From contig NC_079312.1 of the NCBI RefSeq assembly GCF_029931775.1, positions 11,849,821 to 11,913,820 of the forward strand: a stretch of DNA of 64,000 bases, in the 5' to 3' direction. This document shows positions 22,990-33,789 of this stretch, piece by piece. Every line of letters starts with the position of its first letter. Positions within the stretch are counted from its first letter, which is position 1. The notes under the pieces were generated by a model, which did no database searches, had not been told where the DNA came from, and saw nothing but the letters and a program-made list of their open reading frames with translations. This stretch comes from Euleptes europaea. Its lineage: Eukaryota; Chordata; Lepidosauria; Squamata; Sphaerodactylidae. A program made the position numbers and the translations under genes.

Positions 22990-23185
22990 TGCAGGACAAT
23001 GATTCAGCTCAAACCCAACCCCTTTCTGACTATATATTACTCTTCCTACACCCTTGACACTGAGAGACCCTGTCCTTTGGTGTTACTCCTCTGAAGATGC
23101 CGGCCACAGCTGCGGGCGAAACGTCAGGAAAGAAAATACCAAGACCACGGTTGCACAGCCCGGATAACCTACAAGAACCAGGGAA
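22990..23185 (+). mobile_element. Penelope-like terminal unit, single copy (family alpha)
   Basis: Runs from 'gcaggacaatgattcagctc' to 'cggataacctacaagaacca' in one orientation, without the inverted second arm. Confidence 0.8.
23087..23129 (+). ncRNA. Hammerhead-ribozyme-like motif (family alpha)
   Basis: TCCT, CTGAAGA, extra T, stem II GCCGGC/GCGGGC (one mismatch), GAAAC, GTC and AGGA in order. Confidence 0.55.
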
Positions 23186-23231
23186 AACTTTTGTTTTTTA
23201 AAAACTGTTGTTCTGGGGTTTCTCTCGTCAT

Positions 23232-23495
23232 CCAGCGTGGTGTAGTGGTTAAGAGTGGTGGTTTGGAGCTGGGCTTGATTCCCCTCTCCTCCACATGAGC
23301 AGCGGAGGCTAATCTGGTGAACTGGATTTGTGCCCCCACTCCTACACATAAAGCCAGCAGGGTGACCTTGGGTTAGTCACACTCTCTCAGCCTCACAGGG
23401 TGTCTGTTGTGGGGAGGGGGAGGGAAGGTGATTGTAAACTGGTTTGATTCTTCCTTAAATGGTAGAGAAAGTTGGCATACAAAAACCAATTCTTA
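23232..23495 (+). mobile_element. tRNA-derived SINE
   Basis: 'gtggtgtagtggttaagagt' head and 'gaaagttggcatacaaaaac' end. Same type as 10617-10915. Confidence 0.85.
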
Positions 23496-23499
23496 GTCA

Positions 23500-23700
23500 T
23501 GCTGCATACCTATTCTCTCTAGTATCAGAGGAGCATGCCTGTTATTTTGGGTGCGGTGGGACACAGGCAGGATGGTGCTGCTGCACTCGTCTTGTTTGTG
23601 GCTTCCTAGAGGCACCTGGCTGGCCACTGTGTGAACACACTGCTGGACTTTACGGGCCTGGGTCTGATCCAGCAGGGCCTTTCATGTTCTTAGATGTCAT
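23500..23700 (+). mobile_element. CR1 LINE 3' end
   Basis: 'agtatcagaggagcatgcct' and 'tctgatccagcagggccttt', the plus-strand counterpart of the 3' end at 26190-26350. Confidence 0.75.
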
Positions 23701-23892
23701 AGCAATGCCTCTGGCCCAGCCCCCCAGCCCCCCAAATTAAAAAGTCTCTGCCCCTGAAATGATCTCTGTACTCTGGAGAACAGTGTAATTCTGGGTGGTC
23801 TCCAGGGCCCACCCGGAAGCTGGGCCGCACTGCATCCTAGGAGTTAACCCACTAAATAGGAGGATTAAGGGCGGACCAGCTTCTGATGGCTT

Positions 23893-24717
23893 AGGGCAGG
23901 GATCTGCAAACTACGGCTCCCGAGCTGCATGCGGCTCTTTGGCCCATTGAGTGTGGCTCTCCCCTGCTCTCGCACCCACTTGTGCCGGCAGCCGAGTGAG
24001 CGTGAGAGAGCATGCGAGCGGGTTCGCTGTCTCTCACCCCCCCCCCCCCGCCATGAAGAATGGCCAGGTCCCCCTTTCCCTTTCCCTCAATGGTTGGGAG
24101 GCTAAAGCCACTCCTCCCCTCTAGCCGTGCGATTGCTGGGCGGGTGGCTCGGCTGTTCCTCCCCCCCCCCCGCCTATCAGCTGTTGGGCGGGGCGGGCTT
24201 CCTTTGGTAGACCTGGCCTTCGGCTGAGTCCCATTGGGAGGCCATGTCTACCCACTGGATTTCTTGGCAGTAGACCTGGACTCTGAGGAGGGGAAAAAGT
24301 CCCCCCTCAGAGGCCAGGTCTACCAATTGGTTTCTATGGGCCTCCGGAGGCCAGTTCTACTGCCAAGAAAGCCAATGGGTAGACCTGGCCTCCCAATGGG
24401 ACTCAGGTCTACCAATAGGCTTTTATGGCGGTAGACCAGGCCTCCAGACGAGGACTCCGGACGGGGACGGGGAAATGGCAGGGACTTACAATTTAATTTT
24501 TTTCAATAAATAAATAAGATCACTATTAAGTATGATATCAAGTTTTATTCAGTGTACCCATCGTTTAATTAAGACTCAAAACTTTAATTAAAGTTTATTA
24601 AGTTAATAAACAGGGTACCTACCTATATAGTTTAAGTCTAAGAAATTTGGCTCTCGAAAGAAATCTCAGTCGTTGTCCTGTTGGTATTTGGCTCTTTTGA
24701 CTAATGAGTCTGGCGCC
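23893..24717. mobile_element. hAT-like nonautonomous transposon
   Basis: Begins 'cagggatctgcaaactacgg', then 'gcatgcggctctttggccc', and ends near 'gtctggcgcccttg'. Similar flanks 'gcttaggg' and 'ccttagtt' suggest an 8-bp duplication. The interior holds a repetitive block (24220-24450). Confidence 0.55.
24220..24450. repeat. Imperfect repeat block 'gtagacctggcctcc'
   Basis: Units of about 40-50 bp in both orientations around 'aggccaggtctacc' and 'ggtagacctggcctcc'. The same units recur at 58640-58890 inside a different transposon family. Confidence 0.65.
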
Positions 24718-24789
24718 CTTGCCTTAGTTGCCTTCATTTTCACCCACCCGCACCCCGACCCCATCCCTCATCCCCCTACTGTTTGATCT

Positions 24790-24907
24790 GACATGATTGT
24801 TTTGCTTTACATGCCAAAAAAGGCTAGTTGACCATTGCAGAATTAAAATCACTCGCCATAAAACACAAGCGTCGTTGTGTTTCAATACGCTGATTATCCC
24901 CACCCCA
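24790..24907 (-). repeat. Left arm of a 120-bp inverted repeat around gene A exon 1
   Basis: Reverse complement of 25624-25745: 'ggggataatcagcgtattga', 'tgtgttttatggcgagtgat' and 'ggcatgtaaagcaaaac' all match closely. A third, more diverged copy starts near 25310, and gene B keeps one arm at 53419-53515. Confidence 0.75.
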
Positions 24908-25220
24908 ATCCAAGGGAGATCACGGCAGCGCAACCCGGTGCCGAATCACTGCAGAGCAGCTCACTGCAATCAGGCATCGCTGACGGCAGCCTGGCTGCAG
25001 CCCGGGAAGCGTCGGCTTTTCCCCCCTTTGGCTGCAGCACCGAACCGGTTAAGCCGACGGAGCTGTTTGGTTAGAGAGGCCGAGCAAGTCGGGGGGGGCG
25101 TCAAAGAAGACAGGTTCCCTTCCTGTGGGGCGGGGGAAGGGGTCGCTTCTGAATTGGGACGCAGAGGAAGGCCTTCAGATTTGCAACAGCAGGCCGGATC
25201 CACGCAAGGTTTACTTGCAA
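24908..25220 (+). promoter_or_regulatory. Noncoding first exon and promoter region of gene A
   Basis: GC-rich stretch ending 'tccacgcaaggtttacttgc' then AA/GTAAGT at 25221. The same exon end and upstream motif ('gcatcgctgacggcagcctg') are found at 51850-52228 before gene B, which supports a conserved 5' UTR exon. The start site is not known. Confidence 0.6.
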
Positions 25221-25439
25221 GTAAGTCATTGAGGAATCAGCTGTTAGATCACGGAAGAGAAGAAAGCTGCTGTCAGCATCGGTTTTCCTCCACTATGCAA
25301 ATGGGGGGGGGGTAATCAGTGTCCTTAAGTACGAGAAAAATTGAATGTATGAAACTGGCGTTCAATTGCTGGTAATTTTACTTATGCAAAAAAAAATGCT
25401 GCTGTCAATCATTGCATTGTCAGCTTTTTTGGGGGGGGG

Positions 25440-25620
25440 CATATTTCTGGATATTGTGGGGCAAATGGAACCTGGGGAGGCAGCTCAGTGGGGTGTGATG
25501 CCATAGAGGCCCGCCTCCAAACCGAGGCGTATTTCCCCCCTGGAGTACTGTTTTCTATACTCTAAAATTATAATTCTGGGAGATCTCCAGGCCCACCTGG
25601 AGGTTGGCAACTGTATTAGA
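25440..25620. mobile_element. MITE-like repeat copy
   Basis: 'ctcagtggggtgtgatgcca' followed by 'gagatctccaggcccacctg' and 'gttggcaac'. Same family as 10948-11150. Confidence 0.55.
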
Positions 25621-25623
25621 CAT

Positions 25624-25745
25624 TGGATTGGATTGGGGTGGGGATAATCAGTGTATTGAAATACAATGACACTTGTGTTTTATGGCTAGTGATTTTAATT
25701 CTGCAATGATAAACAAGCCTTTTTTTGGCATGTAAAGCAAAAACA
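25624..25745 (+). repeat. Right arm of the 120-bp inverted repeat
   Basis: Pairs with 24790-24907. The two arms bracket the proposed first exon of gene A, about 0.95 kb overall. Confidence 0.75.
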
Positions 25746-26189
25746 AGTTTAAAAGTTTTTTTGGGGGGACGACGACGACAACTGCTGCCTGGATTGGAAT
25801 CAGCAGTGTCGCCATCCTGAGACCCTGATGTGTTGCCAGCACGGGGCAACTAGCGGGCATCCAAGGCCCACTCAGCAGAGGAGAGAATTTCTACCAAAAC
25901 AAAACCAAAACTTTCATTCTCAAGTCTCAGAGAGCCTAGCAAAGTCCATAGGAACACCACCAGTGCCCAGCAGTCACAACCCCTGTGCCAGGCAGAGAGC
26001 CAGGCTCCCTAATATCAGCCTTCCCACATATAGAAGACCAGGAGGGACTCATAGCACCAGGGAACACATCACTATGAAAATAGTGGCCTGAGCAACAGGA
26101 CCCCTGGAACAAACACACACCAGGGGGACGTGGGTTCGAGTCCCTGCCTGCAGCAATGATTTGCAAGGGGGATGCACAGGGAAGGAAAC

Positions 26190-27270
26190 GTGGCTGTTCA
26201 TAAGAACAAAAGAAAGGCCCTACTGGATCAGACCAAGGCCCATCAAGTCCAGCAGTCTGTTCACACAGTGGCCAAGCAGGTGCCTCTAGGAAGCCACAAA
26301 CAAGACAAAACATCCTGTGTTCCACCGCACCCAAAATAACAGGCATGCTCCTCTGATACTAGAGAGAATAGGTATGCAGCATGACTAGTATTCATTTTAA
26401 CTAATAGCCATGAATACCCCTTTCCTCCATGCATATGTCCACTCCCCTCTTAAAGCCTTCCAAGTTGGCACCCATCACCACATCCTGGGGCAGGGAGTTC
26501 CACAATTTAACTATGCGTTGTGCGAAAAAATGCTTCCTTTTATCTGTTTTGAATCTCTCACCCTCCAGCTTCAGCAGATGACCCCAAGTTCTAGTATTAT
26601 GGGAGAGGGAGAAAATCTTCTCCCTGTCCACTCTCTCCAAACCATACATAATTTTATAGACCTCTGTCATGTCTCCCCTCAGCCGCCTTCTTTCCAAGCT
26701 AAACAACCCTAAGCGTTTTAACCGATCCTCATAGGGCAGTTGCTCTAGTCCACTGATCATTTTGGTTGCCCTTTTCTGCAACTTCTCAAGCTCTGTAATA
26801 TCCTTTTTTAGGTGTGGTGACCAGAACTGTACACAGTATTCCAAGTGTGATCTCACAATAGATTTGTACAAGGGCAGTATGATATCAGCAATTTTATTCT
26901 CAATTCCTGGTCTAATTATGGCCAGCATGGAATGAGCCTTTTTTACAGCAGCCGCACACTGGGTTGACATCTTCATCGAGCTATCCACTACCACCCCAAA
27001 ATCCCTTTCTTGGTCTGTCGCTGCCAGCACAGATCCCATCAGTGTATATGTGAAGTTGGGATTTTTTGCCCCAAAATGCATCACTTTACACTTGCTCACA
27101 TTGAATCTCATTTGCCATTTTAATGCCCATTCTTCCAGTTTGTAGAGATCCTTCTGGAGCTCTTCACAGTCCGATTTTGTTTTAACCACCCTAAAAAATT
27201 TCGTGTCATCTGCAAACTTGGCTACTTCACTGTTCCAACCACATGCCCCTGTCCTTTGCCTTGACAACAC
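26190..27270 (-). mobile_element. CR1 LINE, 5'-truncated
   Basis: A long minus frame begins in the reverse transcriptase (VAKFADDTKFF) and continues through the C-terminal region (LPLYKSIVRSHLEYCVQFWS, RLKRLGLFSLERRRLRGDM, HFFAQRIVKLWNSLP). The 3' end reads 'cataagaacaaaagaaaggc' at about 26200. It lies in intron 1 of gene A. The frame is still open over about 290 codons, so this copy is fairly young. Confidence 0.9.
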
Positions 27271-27429
27271 ACTTGGCAGAGGCAGCTGTGACAGAGTAGA
27301 GTGCCCAACCCCCTCCCCTGCACTGAGGTTTGGGTGGCCAGGCTAAGGAACGGGCAGCCTTTTGCAGGCAAGAGATGTGCGCACTCCAAGGAGGGCCACA
27401 CAACAGGGCGAAACACAAGTGCACAGTCC

Positions 27430-28450
27430 AGAAAACTTTTCAACAATGCTTTCAGGCACAAGCAGGCTTTTATTGGCTAACGACTAGGTTGGATCCTCTC
27501 ACACAGGATTTCACCCACCACAGCCTGACCTTTCCCCAGAGTCAGACTAAATTGTACAAGGTCTGCTCGTCACCAGAGACAGGCCTAAGCATCGAGCTCT
27601 CTCTTCTCTCCCAGAGACAGAGCTCAACCGCTCTGCCACACTACCAGGCGGATCCACGCTTCACTCTGTCTGCTCTTTTTCCTGAGCCAGACCTGGGCTG
27701 TCCTTGCTCTCTCCCTGAGGCAGAACTCCACTCCCGCATCTCCTGTGTTCCCTCCAACTTCTCATCCCCCTTCTCGAAGGTATTTGGATGCTGGGGCAGC
27801 ACTCCTGTGGGCTCATCTGCGTGGCTGATTTTCCGTTCAGGGGCAGGACAGCCTCCTGTCCGTCACACTCTCCCATATCAGATCCACAGCTGAAAAACAT
27901 GAGTTTATTAGCTAGCCTGTGAACTGAACCCTTCCTTGAAGAGGAGTTGCTGTGTGGGAGAGGTGAGCTGACACCGGCAAAGTGCCAGAAGAAAAAAAAC
28001 ACCTTAAACCGGATAATTCTTTCAGATGGTCTCTCTCTTGACACCATCACCCCTAGCCATTCACCGGGGAAAGGCTTCACTGGAAAACAGGAGGTGTGTG
28101 TTCGGGTCCTGCTAAGAATGCAGAGCTTCTTTGGGAAGCCAGGAGACTCAGACAGGAGTCCCAAACTTGATCACATGGAATGAACCATTCATGCTGATTG
28201 GCTGGCCTGCATCCCGAACATTTGGGCCGTTCCCCCACCCATCTGCAGCTTCCCTGGGGGTCCATTGCTTTCACCTGCCCTGTTCATCCCAGCAGCCAAC
28301 ATTCTTCACCCAGAGAGGCTTGACACATCTCTGCCTTTTCCCCTCTAGTGGTATTTGGATAGGGCTATTGCCTGATTCTTCAGGCCTTTTGCAGGGATGC
28401 CTATAATAGTGAATTATCAGTAATTTTGTCCTGGGTTCAGTTTACCTTGG
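27430..28450. repeat. Gene A intron block duplicated at 54380-55360
   Basis: 'attgtacaaggtctgctcgt', 'ctcaaccgctctgccac' and 'tggctggcctgcatcc' recur near 54500-55130 with small differences. It is part of the A/B segmental duplication. The block itself has no coding signal. Confidence 0.75.
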
Positions 28451-28762
28451 GACATAGTCCTAGAACAGACTGCTGATCTCTAGTCACGGGAGGCCAAACT
28501 TGTAACAGCCACAACTGATTTTAAATGAGCCAAGTAGGGACAGTTCAGTTTCCTAAAGGACCAAACAAGCATACCTTAAAAAAGCGTGATATGTTATATA
28601 GCACAATGGCCGTAATCCTGATCTACAAACTACAACAAAAATGCTCCCTCTGATCGTCCGGGCCGATTCTTGGGGGGCTCTTGACCAGCGTTAGTGATGT
28701 AACTCTTGTCTCTTTTGGTTTCTTGCTAATTTCTTGATATCTTTCCCTCTTCCTCTTCATAG

Positions 28763-29239
28763 CAAAGTAAGGGTACCCCTCCATAGTGAGAGGCGAGCCA
28801 GAAGAAAGGGAAAGGGATGGAAGAGGAGGACCCAGAAGGATCCGGAACTGGCAAGACAGCGAGGAAAGACCCCCATCCCACCCAGGCTGGGAGTGGTGTT
28901 GAATTCTGGGAAAGAGCTGTGCCCAAAGTCCAGTATCAGGACACTGTGATCTCCAATGTTCATCGCCAACGCTTCCGGTGTTTCCACTACCAGGAGGCTG
29001 ATGGGCCCCGAGAAGTTTGCAGCCAGCTTCATAGATTTTGCAACCACTGGCTGAAGCCAGAGAAGCACACCAAGAAGCAGATCTTGGACCAGGTGATCCT
29101 GGAGCAGTTTCTGAGCATCCTGCCCCCAGAGATGGAGAGCTGGGTCAGAGGATGCGGGCCAGAGACCAGTTCCCAGGCGGTGGCCCTGGCCGAAGGTTTC
29201 CTCCTGAGTCAGGCAGAGGAGAAGAGGCAGGCAGAGCAG
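28763..29239 (+). CDS. Gene A SCAN-domain exon (start codon at 28817)
   Basis: The acceptor is cttcatag at 28761-28762. The start codon at 28817 gives 141 residues: a short acidic leader ([10 protein letters not shown]) and a SCAN domain at about residues 48-135 ([55 protein letters not shown]). The donor CAG/GTGAGA closes in phase 0. Unlike genes 1 and 2 there is no capsid-like segment before the SCAN domain. The homologous exon of gene B (55659-56139) has the same length. It probably lets the protein form SCAN dimers. Confidence 0.9.
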
Positions 29240-29312
29240 GTGAGAGTGCTTCTTCTGGTCCATTCCAGCAGCAACCTTATCCTAAGGCTTCCCCGACAGA
29301 TATTTATGTGGT

Positions 29313-29395
29313 GGTGAAAAGTGCCGTCAAGTCACAGCTAACTCATGGGGACCCCCTGGGGCTTTCAAGTCAGAGATTATTGCTATCTCTAGAGA
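29313..29395 (-). repeat. Sauria SINE tail remnant, shared with gene B
   Basis: 'gtgccgtcaagtcacagcta' is the antisense of the SINE 3' tail. The same remnant lies at about 56215-56295, so it predates the duplication. Confidence 0.65.
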
Positions 29396-29541
29396 ATTCA
29401 CTAGGCTGGGGCGAGGGAACTCAACCCTGATTCTTGCCGCTGTGGTTGAAGCAGCTCTGCCTGTTGATGCAGGGGTGGGGCATCTGTCTCCTTAGCCGGT
29501 TCTTTTCCTTCTCTTACCCGTCTCTCTCACTGCTGTTTCAG

Positions 29542-29656
29542 ATGTGGGGACCCCCCCTGAAGATGGAAGCCAACTCCTGTGAGCCAGAGCGAGTTCTGTC
29601 GGAGGAAGAGCAGGGGGCACAGGCCCCGGAGCGTGCTCAGGAGGCTGGCTCACATG
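29542..29656 (+). CDS. Gene A exon 3, acidic linker
   Basis: A 115-nt exon with acceptor ctgtttcag and donor G/GTAAAG. It encodes MWGPPLKMEANSCEPE, then glutamate-rich sequence ending AQEAGSH. Phase 0 in, 1 out. The gene B copy at 56459-56573 has equal length. No domain. Confidence 0.82.
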
Positions 29657-29756
29657 GTAAAGACTCCTCGTACCCAGATGGGATTAGGCACCCAGGGAAG
29701 TTGCTGGGTCAGGAGGAAAAGGAAATAATTGTGTGCATAACACAGAGTTGACATGC

Positions 29757-30150
29757 ATTTCTCATTTATTTATTTAGTCTGTTTAAAACTTATTAGCTGC
29801 CATTTTTCCTTATGGAAGTCAGGTGGCTAACTATATATAAAATACGTAACATAAAATCCATAAAAACCAAAATTGAAAATTGCAGTTTAGGACTGCTACC
29901 AAATTAATCAAATGTCGTCCTAAATAACACAGTTTTCAACTGCCTTCTAAAGATCAAAAGTGAGGGGCCAGCTGCACCTCTCTGGGGAGGTTGTTCCACA
30001 ACCATAGGGCTGCCACTAAGAAGGCCCTTTCTGGTATACCCACCAAACAATCTCCTTTGATTGATGCACAGTCAGGAGGGACTGTGGATGTAGTGGTGGC
30101 CCACTCACTTTAGACAGATTTATGAAGGGCAATTCCATTCTTATCCACAT
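29757..30150 (-). mobile_element. L2-like LINE 3' end, shared with gene B
   Basis: The minus strand ends in 'taaataaatgagaaatgc', and the body includes 'tggttgtggaacaacctccc'. The same fragment is at 56690-57090, so it was present before the duplication. Confidence 0.7.
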
Positions 30151-31572
30151 TAAAATATTAATAAAATATTAATATCTCACTTTCCTTCCTCTAGACAGGC
30201 TAAAGGCAGCTTAAAAGAAAAGGTAGAGAAACTGGGAGCAGCTGTTATCCATGGTGAACAAAGTTCTGGGGCAGCATACCTCTGAAAACCAGTTGCTTGG
30301 AGCCAGTAATGGGGGGAATTTGGCTTCTGTGTCCCTGCATAAAAGCTTTCCAGGGGCACCTGGCTGGCCAGTGTGGAGAAGGGGATGCTGGACTAGGGGA
30401 TGCTGGACTAGGAATGCCAGTTCTCAGCCTGGCACCCCTGGGAGCTTTGTGGGTGGGGCATGGGGTGTCCTGGATTTCTTACTGATGTCTCATCAGGCCA
30501 TAGAACTGGACGTGGCATGAGCACATCAGCAAATGCTCTGGAAACCCATTGGTATTACCATAGAGTTTCCAAAGTGTAGGCTGATCTGCTGATGCCACAT
30601 CCAAGTTGTTGGCTGGATGTGATGGCACCACATTGAGTGATGTCATTTCCTCCCCCTCTATTTCTCTCGACAGTCCAGATGCAAGGGCATGAGGGAAGGC
30701 CCAGCCAGCAGGAGAACAGTGTGAAAGTCTGAAATGTGTCTGTAGCATTTATAGCCCCCTGAGGCTCATGAGTACCTTGTGCTTCTCTTCCACCTCTCCA
30801 GTTTACTAAAAATCATTACAAGTTTTGTTCAGTGTATGTAGGTCAAGGTTTCACATCCCTGGGAATGGGTGTGCTATCAAGGCTGGCCTGCTTTGGTACA
30901 GTAATGTCACCAAGCTTAAACCCGGTTTGGTTCAGAGGGCTCTCCAATAACACACACCAAAAAGCACAAGAAAGCTTTATTGAAGAAACCTAACAGGTTT
31001 TAAAAGCAATCCATGTTGTTCCAGTAGCAGCTCAAGTACACAAAGCACAAGAAAGATGTCTGTCTACATGCACTTATCCAGTTCTACCTCATAGATGTCA
31101 GCTTCTAACTAAATGCAAAGGTGTTCCAGAGCGTACAACAAAGGTCCTTAGGCAACACAGATGGGGCAAGGGAAAAGAACAACAAATGCAAAGGGAAGGA
31201 TGTATCGTCCTGTCACAGGCTACACTGTGTAGGAAAGCAGGCTGGGTCCTCCTGATCTGACTCCACCAGCCACAGGTCTGTCTCTGGAGAACATTCTGGA
31301 GGTGAGCAGATCACCTCCTCCCCTACCAGAATCACCTGGAATGGGAGAGCTAATGACCAGGCTTGGAAGGGGACCGTGGCTAGTAACCATCTGCCTGGAG
31401 GGGTGGCGGTACACCTGCTAACAGACCAGAGAAGGGAGGGGAAGTAATTAAGTCAAACTTTCCTCCAAGGATAGCGTCTCTCTTGACTAGTGCATGAAAC
31501 AGGATTGAAACCAGGAAATAAAAGAAGAAGTCTTAGCTAACATTCTTCCTTCCTCCTTGGTCTCCCTCGCAG
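30150..31572. other. Gene A intron 3 remainder
   Basis: Collinear with 57090-59699 of gene B apart from insertions there. Contains 'gaaagctttattgaagaaac' (30970). No exon seen. Confidence 0.5.
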
Positions 31573-31640
31573 GGGGTAAAAAGACATTTAATCATCCTAT
31601 TTGCAGAGGAGCGGAAATGGCTGCTGCACCTCCAGACAAG
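31573..31640 (+). CDS. Gene A exon 4, small linker exon
   Basis: A 68-nt exon with acceptor ccctcgcag and donor AAG/GTAGGG. It encodes GKKTFNHPICRGAEMAAAPPDK, phase 1 in and 0 out. The gene B counterpart is 59700-59770 (71 nt, SGKALLSHPICRGAEMAAAP). Its reading frame is fixed by the flanking exons and supports the gene model. Confidence 0.78.
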
Positions 31641-32301
31641 GTAGGGGAGATGAGAGCCAGACACCCTGGGTTCTCCCTCGTTTCTAAGGGGGGGGGGTTG
31701 TGCTCCTGCAGTTGCTGCTCAGGTGTCCGAGCAAGTGAAACTCTTAATGCCCCTCCCTTTACCCAAGCCAAGCTTTACATCCTGTACCCGCCCAAAGTGC
31801 CCCCCCGCCATGATTTCTGAGGAGGGAATCTTTTTTTGGGTTTTAAATGTTTTTGATTTTTCAACACAACACATACAAACATATAAACATAACCAATAGG
31901 GTGATTACATTATCTGGGAGCTTACTTTGAGATTACATTTCAATTATTAACTTCTTTAACTTACATCTCTCTATATTCTCATTATATTTTCACACCTGAT
32001 AATACATTTATTCTTAAACATTTGTTACTTAAATTTTTTATATTTCTGTTCTTCATGGTTTAAAATACATTCTGTTTTTCATAAAATTCAGAAGTTGATC
32101 TATTGTGTATTAAACATGTTAAATTTGCCATAGTTGCATATTCTGTTAGTATATTTATCCATTCAGTTAAATCTGGATGTTCCTCTGCTTTCCACTTTAT
32201 ATCACTCTTGCCGCAATCACCATATACTTAAATAGTTCATTGTATCTTTTTGGCATGTTGCTTGGCAAGATATTAACCTGTTTTTTTAATTCAATGCAAA
32301 G

Positions 32302-32640
32302 GGGGTTACCGCTCTTGTATTCTCAGCGATGTATTAAGAGTTTGAAAATGTTATAAAAAATACTGTTCACACTTTCTATGTATTCCCACCGATGTATTAA
32401 GAGTTTGAAAACGTTATAAAAAATACTGTTCGCACTTTCTATGTATTCCCACCGATGTATTAAGAGTTTGAAAACGTTATAAAAAATACTGTTCGCACTT
32501 TGTTTGGCCCCTTTAGCTGTGAAGACGTCTTCCAACCATTTATAAGCCATGGTATCCAAAAACCCTTTTAAAGCGATGTTTTTTACAACATTTTCAAACT
32601 CTTAATACATTGCTGGGAATACAAAGTACGGTAACCCCCA
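32302..32640. mobile_element. MITE-like inverted repeat with 63-bp tandem units
   Basis: The ends 'ggggttaccg...' and '...cggtaacccc' are inverted over about 60 bp. Inside, a 63-bp unit beginning 'cgatgtattaagagtttgaa' starts at 32327, 32390 and 32453. The unit overlaps the left inverted end, so the terminal part itself was amplified. Confidence 0.7.
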
Positions 32641-33009
32641 AACTTAAATTTCAATCTTTTTTTGGCATTTCATCATGTATCATTATCCAGTATTTTCTTG
32701 CCTTCCTGCAAGTCCACCACATATGACAGAATGTGGTGTGTTCTGTGTTCTGGTTCTGATTCTGGTTTCAATCTGTGTTCTGACAGTTCCAGCATTTCCC
32801 ATTAAAATCTTTGTTAGCCTTTGCTGTATCTTTAGGCGTAATATACCATCTAAAAACATTATGTACCAATTCTTTCTCAATATTTGGTATTCCATGAACT
32901 TAATTTCTTTAGTCCATAAGGTGTCCCACTGATTCATGTTTATACTTCCTCCAGAGTTTTGCATCCATTTTATCATGCAGTCTTTTACGTGCTCTCTTTC
33001 AGTTTTAAG

Positions 33010-33550
33010 TTTAAGGTGCTGGTTTTGTCCTTTAAAGCCTTACATGGTCTGGGACCCTGGTATCTTTGGGACTGCCTCCACTGTACATCCCCCCCAAAGG
33101 ACATTATGTTCTTCTGATAATAACTTGTTGGTGGTCCCCGGCCCTAAGAGTATGCAGCTGTCCTAAACAAGAGCCAGGGCCTGGTGGAATGCTCTGTGGT
33201 ACCTGAAAGAGTTCTGCAGGGCCTGTAAGAGCTATTCCACACTAGGCCTATAACTGAGGGCAGCCGCAGGTGGAATTAATGCTGGCCTCCCTACTCTTCC
33301 CCCCCTTTTTTCTTTTACAACTGGTGTTAACAGGAGTGTGTGTGCCTGCTTAGCTCTGGTATCTATTATGCTGCAGCAGGCACTGCATTAATTGGGACGC
33401 TATCTGTTTTACTAGTCCATGACAATGTATTTTATGGTTTAGTTGTTTTATTTTTGTATATGTATTTGTGATTTTAATGTTGTTGCCTGCCCTGAGCCTG
33501 GTCTTGGCAACGAGCGTGGGTTAGAAATCCAATAAATAAATAAATAAACA
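33010..33550 (+). mobile_element. L2-like LINE 3' end
   Basis: 'aaagccttacatggtctggg' and the end 'gccctgagcctggtcttggc' followed by AATAAATAAATAA are typical of squamate L2 3' ends. Confidence 0.65.
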
Positions 33551-33789
33551 TTTCCCCTGATAAATGTCTTAAGTTGCTGGTGATTAGTCATTCATAAGTC
33601 ATCTTCTCTCTTAAATATCCACCTTCTTTTGTTATTTGCTCTTTCATTTTTGAAGCCATTTAATGAAGTAATAGCCATGGAATGTCCTTTCTTTAACAGC
33701 CAAGTTTTTATTTTCCCTTGTTTATCCATCATATTCTCAAAAGTTATATAATCTGTTTTCATCCGTTGTTTCATCTACTGTTATCACAA

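Noticed and set aside
27330-27893. 187-codon open frame
   Set aside because: It lies in a duplicated intron, the frame is not kept in the gene B copy, and there is no domain signal.
32327-32515. CRISPR-like direct repeats
   Set aside because: The units are contiguous with no spacers and the genome is vertebrate.
32323-32559. Open frame of repeated FYNVFKLLIHRWEYIES
   Set aside because: Produced by the 63-bp tandem units (a multiple of three) inside a MITE, not a protein gene.
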